Below, piece after piece: positions 8,762-17,335 of a stretch of 64,000 nucleotides of DNA. Position 1 is the stretch's first letter; the number at the start of each line of letters is the position of its first letter. The notes below the pieces were generated by a model. It was given only the letters and a program-made list of their open reading frames with translations, had not been told where the DNA came from and did no database searches. The translations under genes were made by a program, and so were the position numbers. Source of the DNA: Microthrixaceae bacterium (GTDB lineage Bacteria; Actinomycetota; Acidimicrobiia; Acidimicrobiales; Microtrichaceae); contig JACJWI010000001.1 in NCBI GenBank assembly GCA_020637215.1, positions 868,001 through 932,000 on the forward strand. Direction: 5' to 3'.

Positions 8762-10764
8762 CAGGCGCTCACCGTCGGCCGGGGGCTGAGCGACACCGGG
8801 ACGGCGCCGCCGGTGCTGAGGTCCTGTCCGGTGCCCTGGCTCCCGCCGGCGGGAGGGGTGGCCGACGCGACCACGTGCTCGATCCCGTAGCCGGTGCACG
8901 CGCCGCAGTCGTAGCACGGCGTCCAGCGACAGTCGGGCAGGCCGACCTCGGCCAGGGCGTCGGTCCACTCCTGCCAGAGGAAGTCCTTGTGCAGTCCGGC
9001 CGAGATGTGATCCCAGGGCAGCACCTCGTCCTCGCGGCGGTGGCGGTACACGTACCACTCGATGTCGAGTCCGTGGGCAGCCATCGCCTCTTCCCAGAGG
9101 TCGATGCGGAAACACTCGGACCACTCCTGGAAGGTGCCGCCCCGACGCCACACCTCCTCGATGACCGGCGCCAGACGTCGGTCGCCGCGGCTGGCGATGC
9201 CCTCGGCGAGGGTGGCGCGGGGGTCGTGCCACTTCATCTGGACGCCGTGGTGGCGTCGAACGGCGTCGCGCAGCAGGTGGACCTTGCGCTGCAGCTCCAC
9301 CTGGGTGTTCTGCCCGAACCACTGGAACGGGGTGTGGGCCTTGGGCACGAACCCGCCGAGCGACACCGTCACCGACGGGCCCTTGTGGTGGCGCTTGCCG
9401 ATCTCGACGCAGTTGGCGGCCAGCTCGGCGATGCCGAGGGTGTCCTCGTCGGTCTCGGTCGGCAACCCGGTCAGGAAGTACAGCTTCATCCGCCGCCAGC
9501 CCTGCGAGTAGGCCGACTCGACCGCGTCGTAGAGGTCCTGTTCGCGGATGAGCTTGTTGATGACCTGGCGCATCCGCCACGTGCCCGCCTCGGGCGCGAA
9601 GGTCAGTCCGGTGCGACGCCCCCGTTGCAGCTGCGACGCGATGTCGACGCCGAAGGCGTCGACACGCAGCGACGGCAACGACACCGACACCCGACCGCAC
9701 GCCTCGTCGTCGATGATGCCGCCGACCACGTCGCCGATGCCGGAGAAGTCGGCGGTCGACAGCGACGTGAGGGCGACCTCGTCGTAGCCGGTGCGACGCA
9801 GTCCACCCGCGACCATCGAACGCACCTGCTCTGCGGGACGCTCCCGGACCGGGCGGGTGACCATGCCGGCCTGACAGAAGCGACAGCCCCGGGTGCAGCC
9901 CCGGAACACCTCGACGTTGAGTCGGTCGTGGACCACCTCGGTCAACGGGACGAGCTGCGAGCGCGGGTACGGCCAGTCGGCCAGGTCCGCGATCGAGCGC
10001 TTCTCCACCACCTCGGGCGCCTCGGGCCAGATCGGCTCGACCGCGACCAGGTCCTGGCCGTCGTAGTGCGCCTCGTAGCCGGCGGGGACGTACACGCCGG
10101 GCACCGCGCACAGCGCCCGCAGCACCTCTTCGCGGTCGCCGCGCCCGGACGCCTTCCAGTCCGACACGATGCGGGTGATGTCGCCGACGGTCTCCTCGCC
10201 GTCGCCGAGCACGACCAGGTCGACGAACGCCGCGACGGGCTCGGGGTTGTACGCGCAGTGGCCGCCGATCACCACCAGCGGGTGATGCGCCCGACGATCC
10301 GCGGCGCGGACCGGGACCCCGGCCAGGTCGATGCAGTTCAGCAGGTTGGTGTAGGTCAGCTCGGCCGACAGGTTGAACGCCAGCAGGTCGAACGTGCCCG
10401 CGTCGCGGTGCGTGTCGACGCTGAACAGGGGCACGCCGGTGGCGCGCATCTCGGCTTCGAGGTCGATCCACGGGGCGTAGGACCGCTCGGCCACCGCGTC
10501 GGGCCGCTCGTTGAGGATCTCGTAGAGGATCTGGAGGCCCTGGTTGGGCAGACCGATCTCGTAGGTGTCGGGATAGGTCATCAACCACGCCACGATCGGG
10601 CTGGTGGGGCCGGCAGCGGACCAGTCGGGGGTGGCGGCGCCGTCCTCGCAGCCGATGTAGCGGGCCGGCTTCTGGACCCGGTGCAGCAGCGGTTCCAGGC
10701 GGTCCCACAGGGAGCCACCCGCGTCAGGAGGCCCCCCTCGGGGGTCGGCCAGGTGGGCGGTCAT
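8761..10764 (-). CDS. TIGR03960 family B12-binding radical SAM protein
   Basis: This 667-residue radical SAM protein has a cobalamin-binding-like N-terminal half (SDTYEIGLPNQGLQILYEILNERPDAVAERSYAPW, about aa 50-95) and the radical SAM cluster motif FRGCTRGCRFCQAGMVTRPVRERP (CxxxCxxC, about aa 288-311). A cysteine-rich C-terminal patch CYDCGACTGYG lies near residue 630. Proteins of this type occur with the DUF2344 partner found directly downstream. Reaction and substrate are unknown, although an RNA or ribosome target is a reasonable guess given the neighbouring RNase E/G and ribosomal genes. The start ATG at 10764 is preceded by a 55-bp gap from rodA. Confidence 0.87.
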   Translation of the reverse strand: MTAHLADPRGGPPDAGGSLWDRLEPLLHRVQKPARYIGCEDGAATPDWSAAGPTSPIVAWLMTYPDTYEIGLPNQGLQILYEILNERPDAVAERSYAPWIDLEAEMRATGVPLFSVDTHRDAGTFDLLAFNLSAELTYTNLLNCIDLAGVPVRAADRRAHHPLVVIGGHCAYNPEPVAAFVDLVVLGDGEETVGDITRIVSDWKASGRGDREEVLRALCAVPGVYVPAGYEAHYDGQDLVAVEPIWPEAPEVVEKRSIADLADWPYPRSQLVPLTEVVHDRLNVEVFRGCTRGCRFCQAGMVTRPVRERPAEQVRSMVAGGLRRTGYDEVALTSLSTADFSGIGDVVGGIIDDEACGRVSVSLPSLRVDAFGVDIASQLQRGRRTGLTFAPEAGTWRMRQVINKLIREQDLYDAVESAYSQGWRRMKLYFLTGLPTETDEDTLGIAELAANCVEIGKRHHKGPSVTVSLGGFVPKAHTPFQWFGQNTQVELQRKVHLLRDAVRRHHGVQMKWHDPRATLAEGIASRGDRRLAPVIEEVWRRGGTFQEWSECFRIDLWEEAMAAHGLDIEWYVYRHRREDEVLPWDHISAGLHKDFLWQEWTDALAEVGLPDCRWTPCYDCGACTGYGIEHVVASATPPAGGSQGTGQDLSTGGAVPVSLSPRPTVSA

Positions 10765-10819
10765 GGTGGGCCAAGTGTACCGACGGCGGGACCGGTGGAC
10801 GGAACCGTTCCCCGGGCGG

Positions 10820-11941
10820 TCAGGCGTAGCGGTGCATGTGGACCGACTGCACCAGGCCCACCGCGGCGAACGAGGTCATCATCGACGACCCGCCGTAGGA
10901 GACGAACGGCAGCGGGATGCCCGTCACGGGCATGATGCCGAGCGTCATGCCGATGTTCTCGAAGATGTGGAACAGCATCATCGACATGATGCCGACGCAG
11001 ATCAGGGTCCCGAGCGTGTCGCCGGCCAGCTGGGCGTTGCGCCACACCCGCCACACCATCAGACCCAGCAGGACCACCAGCGCGCCGGCACCGACGAAGC
11101 CGAGCTCCTCCCCGGCCACGGTGAAGATGAAGTCGGTCTCCTGCTCGGGCACGTAGCCGCCCCGGGTCTGGGGGCCCTTGGTGAACCCGTAGCCGGTCAG
11201 CCCGCCCGATCCGATCGCCTGCTGGGCCTGGCTGACGTTGTAGGACTGGCCGTCGGGGGTCACGAACGACGTGAGGCGGTCCTTCTGGTACTGGTCGAGG
11301 GTGCCCGAGTTCAAGATGCCGAGCACCGCCACCAGTCCGAGGGCGACCAGCACCAGCAGGTGACGCATCTGCACCCCGCCGACGACGAGCATGCCCAGGG
11401 CGATCACGATGAACACCAGCGCGGACCCCAGGTCCGGCTGCAGCAACGTCATGACGGTCGGCACGCCGAACAGGCCGAGGGCGACGGCCAGGCGCCGCAG
11501 GTCGACCCGGTCGCTCTGGCTCAGGTAGGCGGCCACCGCCAGGATCACCCCGAGCTTGGCGAACTCGGCGGGCTGCAGCGAGAACGGCCCGAAGCGGTAC
11601 CACCCCTTGGTGCCGTTCACCACCGCGCCGAGCGGGGTGAAGATCCCGGCCATGCCGATCAACGACAGCCCGTAGATCACCTGCCACCAGTCCGCGATGC
11701 GGCGGTAGTCGATCAGCGAGATGCCCACCATGAGCGCCGCGCCCAGCACGACGAACAGGCCCTGGCGGACCATGTACCCGGAGCCGCCGGCGAGGTTGCG
11801 CGTGGCGCTGTAGACCATCGCGGTCCCCGTGACCACGATCAGCACCACCACGCCGAGCAGCACGGTGTCGACGTGACGCCACGGCGCGGTCAGGTCGGTG
11901 GAGCGGAACCGGTCACCCGACGGGGTGAGGGTGCGGGTCAT
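10820..11941 (-). CDS. rodA: RodA/FtsW family peptidoglycan glycosyltransferase (elongasome)
   Basis: This 373-residue polytopic SEDS protein would polymerise lipid II during lateral or polar wall growth. Hydrophobic segments recur from VDTVLLGVVVLIVVTGTAMVYSAT onward (about ten). Family landmarks include LQPAEFAKLGVILAVAAYL, LQPDLGSALVFIVIALGMLVVGG, the loop YNVSQAQQAIGSGGLTGYGFTKG and the C-terminal GIPLPFVSYGGSSMMTS. The start chosen is the ATG at 11941 (MTRTLTPSGDRF), which overlaps the PBP2 stop as TGATG. Being coupled to a class B PBP and downstream of mreBCD identifies it as RodA rather than FtsW. Confidence 0.93.
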   Translation of the reverse strand: MTRTLTPSGDRFRSTDLTAPWRHVDTVLLGVVVLIVVTGTAMVYSATRNLAGGSGYMVRQGLFVVLGAALMVGISLIDYRRIADWWQVIYGLSLIGMAGIFTPLGAVVNGTKGWYRFGPFSLQPAEFAKLGVILAVAAYLSQSDRVDLRRLAVALGLFGVPTVMTLLQPDLGSALVFIVIALGMLVVGGVQMRHLLVLVALGLVAVLGILNSGTLDQYQKDRLTSFVTPDGQSYNVSQAQQAIGSGGLTGYGFTKGPQTRGGYVPEQETDFIFTVAGEELGFVGAGALVVLLGLMVWRVWRNAQLAGDTLGTLICVGIMSMMLFHIFENIGMTLGIMPVTGIPLPFVSYGGSSMMTSFAAVGLVQSVHMHRYA

Positions 11942-14064
11942 CAGCCGGGTCCTCCGGATCCCACGTCGGACTGGCTGGCCTGGTTCGCGGCGAGCGCCGC
12001 CATGTCGCAGGCGGAGCGGTCCACCACGGTGCACGCCGGGGTCAGCTGGCCGTGGCTGAGCGGCTGGAGGATCCGGAACGCGAGCGGGGCGGCCACGTCG
12101 CCACCGAAGCCCGCCTCGGGCACCACCACGCTGATGGCGTACTGAGGCACCGCGCCGGGTCCGGTCGGGCCCCACCCCGCGAACAGGGCGGTGTCGGCCT
12201 TGCCCCTCACCTGGGCGGTGCCGGTCTTGCCCGCCATCGGCCACGCGGTGGGGCTCGCCCGCCACGACGCCGCTGCGGTGCCCTCGCCGCTCTGGGTCAC
12301 GCCGACGAGCCCGCTGACGATCTGACCGTGCTGCTGTGGGGTCATGTCGACCTTCCCGAGCGCCTCGGGCTCCACCGTGGTCACCACGTCGAAGTTGCCC
12401 TCCTGACCCGGCGGCAGCGCCGCGTCCTTGATGCGGGTCACCTTGGAGACGATCTGGGGCCGGTAGCGGGTGCCGCCGTTGGCGAGGGTGGCGTACGCGT
12501 CGACCAGCTGCAGCGGCGTGACGAGCACGTCGCCCTGGCCGATCGAGGTGATGATGTTGTCACCGGTGCGCCAGTCGCCGGTGGCGAACTTGCCCGGGTT
12601 GGCCTCGTAGGCCTCCTTGCGCGCCGCGGGGGTGGGGAGCCGTCCGGAGTTCTCGCCGGGCAGGCGGATCCCGGTCGGCGACCCGATGCCGAACTTGGCC
12701 GCCGCGTCCTGGATGGGGGTGTCGCCGAAGCGGTCGCGGCCCACCCAGAACTGCTCGCCGATCCAGTAGTAGTAGACGTCGGAGGACACCGTCAGCGACC
12801 TCGGCACGTTGACCCGACCGTGCGGGGTGCCCCCCGCGTTGCGGAACTCGCACTTGGTGCCCTTGCAGGCCTTGAGCTTGTACACGCCGTTGTCGGGGTA
12901 GGACTCGTTGCCGGTCGGCAGCAGCCCGCTCGACATCGCCGCGAACGCCGTGAACGGCTTGAACGTCGATCCGGGGGCGTACATGCCCTGGAGCGCCCAG
13001 TTGTACAGCGGCTGGCCGTTGGCGCTGTCGTTGAGCTGCGCCCACAGCTCGGACGAGATCCCGTTGACGGTGCTCGACGGGTCGAATGGCGGGTAGCTGG
13101 CCATGGCCAGGATCTGACCCGTGGTCGGCTCCTGGATGACCACCGAGCCCTGCGGTGCGTTGAAGCGCGCTCCGGTCTTGTCGGTGCGACCCCGCAGCGA
13201 GTCGATCTTGGCGGCGAGCAGGCGCTCGGCCTCGGCCTGCAGGTCGATGTCGATGCTCAACCAGACGTCGTCGCCGGCGCGGGGCGTCTCCCGCTTGACC
13301 ACGTCGATGAGGTCGCCCTTGGCGTTGACCTCGATGGTGCGGCTGCCGGGCACGGCGCGCAGGTAGTCCTCGTAGGAGCGCTCCACCCCCGACTTACCGA
13401 TCAGGTCTCCGGGCTGGTACGGCTTGGGCGGAACCCCCGGGGTGGTCGTGGTCGTCTCGGGCGGATCCGTCGTGGTCACCCCGGCGGGCAGGGTCCCGCC
13501 CTTGGCCACGAGCTCCTTCTCGTTGATCTCGCCGACGTAGCCGAGGACCTGCCCGGCCAGCGATCCGTAGGGGTAGGAGCGCACCGATCGGGTCTCCACC
13601 ACCACGCCCGGGAACCGCTCGGCGCGCTCCGACAGGTGGATCTCGACCTCCTCGGTCACGTCCTCGACGATCGGGACGTACTCCTGGGGGGCGTAGCGCT
13701 TGTCGTCGTAGCGCTTCTGGATCAGCGCCACCTTGGTGGGCCGACCCAGCTCGGTCATGGTCCGGGCCAGCTCCTCGAAGTGGGCGTTGCGCTCGTCGTC
13801 GTCCATCTTGCGCAGCGGCTCGCGGTCCAGGGCGACCACCCGCGAGGTCCGGTTGTCGACGATGACCTTGCCGTTGCGGTCCAGGATCCGACCCCGGGGA
13901 CCCTCCTCGTGGATGACGCGGAGGCGGTTGGAGGCGGAGGCCACCTCGAACTTCTGGCGGTCGATGCCCTGCAGGAACCAGAGCCGGACGAACAGGGCGA
14001 GGAACAGCGACAACGCCACGATGCCCAAGGCGCTGAGGCGGACCTGTCGGGACTTGGTGTCCAT
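11941..14064 (-). CDS. mrdA: penicillin-binding protein 2 (class B transpeptidase)
   Basis: This 707-residue class B PBP is the transpeptidase partner of RodA. It has one N-terminal membrane helix (LSALGIVALSLFLALFVRLWFLQGI), a PBP dimerisation domain starting RVIHEEGPRGRILDRNGKVIVDN, and the transpeptidase motifs APGSTFKPF (catalytic Ser about aa 366), SSDVYYYWIG (SxN-like position occupied by SSD) and AGKTGTAQV (KTG about aa 612). A Pro/Thr insert near aa 215 is a species-specific linker. It lies 69 bp after mreD. Confidence 0.94.
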   Translation of the reverse strand: MDTKSRQVRLSALGIVALSLFLALFVRLWFLQGIDRQKFEVASASNRLRVIHEEGPRGRILDRNGKVIVDNRTSRVVALDREPLRKMDDDERNAHFEELARTMTELGRPTKVALIQKRYDDKRYAPQEYVPIVEDVTEEVEIHLSERAERFPGVVVETRSVRSYPYGSLAGQVLGYVGEINEKELVAKGGTLPAGVTTTDPPETTTTTPGVPPKPYQPGDLIGKSGVERSYEDYLRAVPGSRTIEVNAKGDLIDVVKRETPRAGDDVWLSIDIDLQAEAERLLAAKIDSLRGRTDKTGARFNAPQGSVVIQEPTTGQILAMASYPPFDPSSTVNGISSELWAQLNDSANGQPLYNWALQGMYAPGSTFKPFTAFAAMSSGLLPTGNESYPDNGVYKLKACKGTKCEFRNAGGTPHGRVNVPRSLTVSSDVYYYWIGEQFWVGRDRFGDTPIQDAAAKFGIGSPTGIRLPGENSGRLPTPAARKEAYEANPGKFATGDWRTGDNIITSIGQGDVLVTPLQLVDAYATLANGGTRYRPQIVSKVTRIKDAALPPGQEGNFDVVTTVEPEALGKVDMTPQQHGQIVSGLVGVTQSGEGTAAASWRASPTAWPMAGKTGTAQVRGKADTALFAGWGPTGPGAVPQYAISVVVPEAGFGGDVAAPLAFRILQPLSHGQLTPACTVVDRSACDMAALAANQASQSDVGSGGPG

Positions 14065-14133
14065 CAGGAGCGGGCCCGCAGCGGGCTCGGAGGTCGGTGC
14101 GACATGGGGAACGGGTGATCGGGCGGCGTGCGC

Positions 14134-14643
14134 TCAACGGAGGCGGAGTCGGGTGTCGTCCGGGTGCGCCCACCGGCACACCGCCAGCACCGGGAGCGCG
14201 AGCACCGCGTTGAACGCCGTGACGATACCGACGATGGCGCCGAGCCGCGGGTCGGACAATGAGCGTTGTCCCAGCAACTGGCCGATGGCGGCGTAGAGCA
14301 GGACCCCGGCCGCGCTGGCCGCCGCGACGAGCCCGACCGAGATCGCCCGGGTGGGCCGAGCCACCGCGTCGCCGGCCAGCCCGGAGCCGTAGCCGACGAG
14401 GAGGTACGCGAGCGCGGTGACACCGAAGCGGCCCGGGAGGAACAGGTCGAGGACCAGCCCGCATGCGAACCCGATCCCGGCGCCGGTTCCCGGGCCCGAG
14501 GTGAGCCCGGCGCAGATCGACACGAGCAGGAGCAGGTCGGGGTGGACCCCGGCGACGCGGACCTGGGTGGCCAGGCCGATCTGCAGGACCGTGGCGACCG
14601 ACACGATCAGCACCCAGCGGATGAGGGATCGCCCGTCGGTCAT
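14134..14643 (-). CDS. mreD: rod shape-determining protein MreD
   Basis: This 169-residue, strongly hydrophobic protein has about five membrane segments (RWVLIVSVATVLQIGLATQVRVAGVHPDLLLLVSICAGL at the N-terminus). Its length, the early VHPDLLLL motif and its position between mreC and PBP2 match MreD, the membrane component that links MreBC to the elongasome. The ATG lies 22 bp downstream of the mreC stop. Confidence 0.9.
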   Translation of the reverse strand: MTDGRSLIRWVLIVSVATVLQIGLATQVRVAGVHPDLLLLVSICAGLTSGPGTGAGIGFACGLVLDLFLPGRFGVTALAYLLVGYGSGLAGDAVARPTRAISVGLVAAASAAGVLLYAAIGQLLGQRSLSDPRLGAIVGIVTAFNAVLALPVLAVCRWAHPDDTRLRLR

Positions 14644-14665
14644 GGCCGTCGGGCCGCGGGGCCGG

Positions 14666-15502
14666 TCACCGCGGCGGCGTCCACTTGAGCACCTGGACGA
14701 CGTCGAGCTGGGAGAAGTCGACCGCGTAGTCGACCAGCAGCAGCTGCATGCCGGTGTTCTCGTCGGGTCGGACCTTGTCGACCAGGCCGATCGGGATGTC
14801 CTTGGGCATGACCGAGTCGTCGAGTCCGCTGGTCAGCACCACCTCGCCGGGTTCGACCGGGTCGCCGACGTCGATGCCCCGGTCGACCACGAAGCGGTTC
14901 GAGTCCCCGCCGCCGTGACCCAGGCCGATGTCCTGGGTGCTGGCCAGGCGCACGCCGATGGTGAAGTCGGGGTCGGTGGCGAGCTGCACCACCGACCGGG
15001 TGCGGCTGACCCGCTCCAGCCGGCCGACGAGTCCGGCGCGGGTCACGACCGGCATGCCGACGGCCAGTCCGGCGTCGGACCCCTTGTCGATCTCGGTGCG
15101 GAAGGTGTCGAAGTTCGAGTACGGCCCGGTGGCGATGCGGGCGATCTGGGTCGGGATGTCTCCGACGAACTCGATCTGCAGCTGCTCCTGGAGCCGCTCG
15201 AGCTGCTCGACCGCGTTGGCGGCCTCGGCCTCTCCCCCCTCGAGCTCGTCGACGCGCTGACGCAACCGCTCGTTCTCGGCCTTCAGGTCGTCGTAGTCGC
15301 TCATCCCGCCCCAGGCGTTGCTGATCGGGCTGGTCACCCACGCGAACGCGTCTCCCACCGGGGCGAACACGTCACCGGCGGTGTTGCGGATGCCGTCGAA
15401 CACCCCGACGCCTCGGGAGTCGAGCGTGATCAGGGTGACCGCCAGCAGGCTGAGGACGAGCAGCACGTACCGCGAGCGACGTCGCGTCTCGACGGTGCGC
15501 AC
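14666..15502 (-). CDS. mreC: rod shape-determining protein MreC
   Basis: This 278-residue protein has a single N-terminal membrane anchor (RYVLLVLSLLAVTLITLDSRG), a coiled coil (SDYDDLKAENERLRQRVDELEGGEAEAANAVEQLERLQEQL) and the extracytoplasmic beta-domain with the family pattern PVVTRAGLVGRLERVSRTRSVVQLATDPDF. MreC scaffolds MreB, MreD and the PBP2-RodA pair. The start is taken as the GTG at 15502, five bases after the mreB TGA, because upstream in-frame codons are inside mreB and none is a better start. Confidence 0.92.
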   Translation of the reverse strand: MRTVETRRRSRYVLLVLSLLAVTLITLDSRGVGVFDGIRNTAGDVFAPVGDAFAWVTSPISNAWGGMSDYDDLKAENERLRQRVDELEGGEAEAANAVEQLERLQEQLQIEFVGDIPTQIARIATGPYSNFDTFRTEIDKGSDAGLAVGMPVVTRAGLVGRLERVSRTRSVVQLATDPDFTIGVRLASTQDIGLGHGGGDSNRFVVDRGIDVGDPVEPGEVVLTSGLDDSVMPKDIPIGLVDKVRPDENTGMQLLLVDYAVDFSQLDVVQVLKWTPPR

Positions 15503-15507
15503 CGGGG

Positions 15508-16545
15508 TCAGTCGCGGTGTGAGGAGAACAGGCCGGCCTGCTCCAGCGCCGGGAACTCCTCGAGCGCCATGCCCGAGCCGAGCGCGACGGCCTCGAGCGG
15601 CCGGGGGGCGATGCGGATCGGCATGCCCGTCTCCTGGGCCAGTCGGGTGGGGAGGCCCTTGAGCAGGGCACCGCCCCCGGCGAGCACGATGCCGCGCTCC
15701 ATGACGTCTGCGGCCAGCTCGGGCGGGGTCTTGTCGAGCGTGACCTTCACCGCGTCGACGATGGAGGAGACCGGCTCCTCGATCGCCTCGCGGATCTCGT
15801 GGGTCGAGGTGACGATCGTCTTGGGCAGGCCGGTGACCAGGTCGCGGCCACGGATCTCGGCCTGGAGCTCCTGCTCGAGCTCCCAGGCGGATCCCAGCTC
15901 CATCTTGACGACCTCGGCGGTGCGTTCGCCGAGCGCCAGGCTGTACTCCTTCTTGATGTACTGGATGATCGCGTCGTCGAGCTCGTCGCCGCCGACGCGC
16001 ACCGACTGGCTGGTGACCACGCCGCCGAGCGAGATCATGGCGACCTCGGTGGTGCCACCTCCGATGTCGACGATCATGTTCCCGGTCGGCTCGTGCACCG
16101 GCAGTCCGGCACCGATGGCGGCGGCCATCGGCTCCTCGATGATCCGGGCCGGCTTGCGGGCCCCGGCGAACTCCGCAGCGTCCTGCACGGCGCGCTGCTC
16201 GACGCCGGTGACGCCCGAGGGCACGCAGATGATCATGCGGGGCTTGGAGAACCGGCTGCTGTGCACCTGCTGGATGAAGTAGCGCAGCATGGTCTCGCAG
16301 ACCTCGAAGTCCGAGATCACGCCGTCCTTGAGCGGACGGATGGCCTGGATGTGCGCCGGGGTCTTGCCGATCATCCGCTTGGCCTCGGTGCCGACCGCGA
16401 CGGCGCGGCCGTCCTTGACCTGCACGGCGACCACCGAGGGCTCGCACAGGACGATGCCCTCTCCGCGCACGTAGACGAGCGTGTTGGCGGTGCCCAGATC
16501 GACCGCCATGTCGCGGCCCAGGAACGACGAGTTGAACCGTGCCAT
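15508..16545 (-). CDS. mreB: rod shape-determining protein MreB (actin-like)
   Basis: This 345-residue actin homologue organises wall synthesis. The N-terminus FLGRDMAVDLGTANTLVYVRGEGIVLCEPSVVAV carries the phosphate-1 loop and an amphipathic membrane-binding start. Phosphate-2 is MIVDIGGGTTEVAMISLGG, and the adenosine motif is GIVLAGGGALLKGL. The length is typical. It is the first gene of a minus-strand cell-shape operon and is divergent from ndk, with 268 bp between the starts. Confidence 0.97.
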   Translation of the reverse strand: MARFNSSFLGRDMAVDLGTANTLVYVRGEGIVLCEPSVVAVQVKDGRAVAVGTEAKRMIGKTPAHIQAIRPLKDGVISDFEVCETMLRYFIQQVHSSRFSKPRMIICVPSGVTGVEQRAVQDAAEFAGARKPARIIEEPMAAAIGAGLPVHEPTGNMIVDIGGGTTEVAMISLGGVVTSQSVRVGGDELDDAIIQYIKKEYSLALGERTAEVVKMELGSAWELEQELQAEIRGRDLVTGLPKTIVTSTHEIREAIEEPVSSIVDAVKVTLDKTPPELAADVMERGIVLAGGGALLKGLPTRLAQETGMPIRIAPRPLEAVALGSGMALEEFPALEQAGLFSSHRD

Positions 16546-16813
16546 TGGTCCTCGGAGACTACGTGGAGGGAACGGGTTGACGCGGAGAGTGCTGTGGAGG
16601 GGGCGACTCCACGGGACTCAGCTCCGCAACAGAACTGCAATGACCCTACCGAGTCCGAGCCGTTTCGACCAGTGGCCCATGTCGCTGCGCGGTGCAGGCC
16701 CACAGCCGGGTTCGCCCGCGTGCCGGTCGCGCTCCTAGCCTTCGGCCTCCGGAGATCGCCCTCGTCGGCCTCCGGACCCACCCCCGACACGATTCCCCAG
16801 GAGCGCACCCGCT
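16546..16813. other. divergent intergenic region between mreB and ndk
   Basis: This 268-bp spacer must hold the promoters of both the cell-shape operon (leftward) and ndk (rightward). I see an AGGAG ribosome-binding site for ndk at about 16799-16803. I see no convincing promoter hexamers or structured RNA. Confidence 0.4.
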
Positions 16814-17227
16814 GTGACCAGGACCTTCATCATGTGCAAGCCCGACGCCGTCGAGCGGGGGCTGGTCGGCGAGATCATCGCCCGCATCGAGCGCAAGGGG
16901 CTGCGGATCGTCGCCATGGACCTGCGGGTCCCCGACACCGCTCTGGCCCAGGCCCACTACGAGGAGCACGCCGACAAGCCGTTCTTCGGGGAGCTGGTCA
17001 CGTTCCTCACCCGCGGCCCCGTGGTGGCGATGGTGGTCGAGGGACCCGACGACGGCACCTGGCAGTTGATGCGGACCCTGATCGGCAAGACCAAGGTCGA
17101 GGACGCCCAGCCCGGCTCGATCCGCGGCGACTTCGCCACCACGACCAACGAGAACCTGGTCCACGGCTCCGACGGCACCGAGTCCGCGGCCCGCGAGATC
17201 GGCCTCTGGTTCCCGAACTTCGCCTGA
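16814..17227 (+). CDS. ndk: nucleoside-diphosphate kinase
   Basis: This 137-residue NDK transfers the gamma phosphate between NTPs and NDPs through a phosphohistidine. The N-terminus TRTFIMCKPDAVERGLVGEIIARIERKGLRI is the classical NDK opening. The active-site His is residue 117 in NENLVHGSDGTESA. Length and spacing are normal. The start is a GTG preceded by AGGAG about 10 nt upstream. It is monocistronic and ends at a strong palindrome. Confidence 0.97.
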   Translation: MTRTFIMCKPDAVERGLVGEIIARIERKGLRIVAMDLRVPDTALAQAHYEEHADKPFFGELVTFLTRGPVVAMVVEGPDDGTWQLMRTLIGKTKVEDAQPGSIRGDFATTTNENLVHGSDGTESAAREIGLWFPNFA

Positions 17228-17243
17228 CGCGCCTCAAGACCAG

Positions 17244-17293
17244 GCTTTGTCCCGCACAGACGCGGTGATCACCGCGTCTGTGCGGGACAAAGC
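17244..17293. terminator. 50-bp perfect palindrome between convergent ndk and folC
   Basis: The sequence 17244-17293 is self-complementary over all 50 bases (each arm 25 nt, centre GGTGATCACC, outer ends GCTTTG/CAAAGC). As RNA it would fold into a very stable hairpin from either strand, which suits a bidirectional terminator between two converging genes. It is much longer than the other terminators in the window and has no spacer loop. Confidence 0.7.
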
Positions 17294-17335
17294 TGCGCGC
17301 TGGGGTCAGGAGCGCGGCGGTCAGGCGCGCGGCGG

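Noticed and set aside
8036..10708. A single long minus-strand frame that appears to fuse the DUF2344 gene to upstream sequence
   Set aside because: The part above 8761 is in a different frame from the radical SAM gene and reads as low-complexity Arg/Gly. The real gene starts at the ATG at 8761.
14666..16447. A 593-codon frame running from mreC into mreB
   Set aside because: Only the part below 15502 is MreC-like. The rest is a shadow of mreB in another frame.
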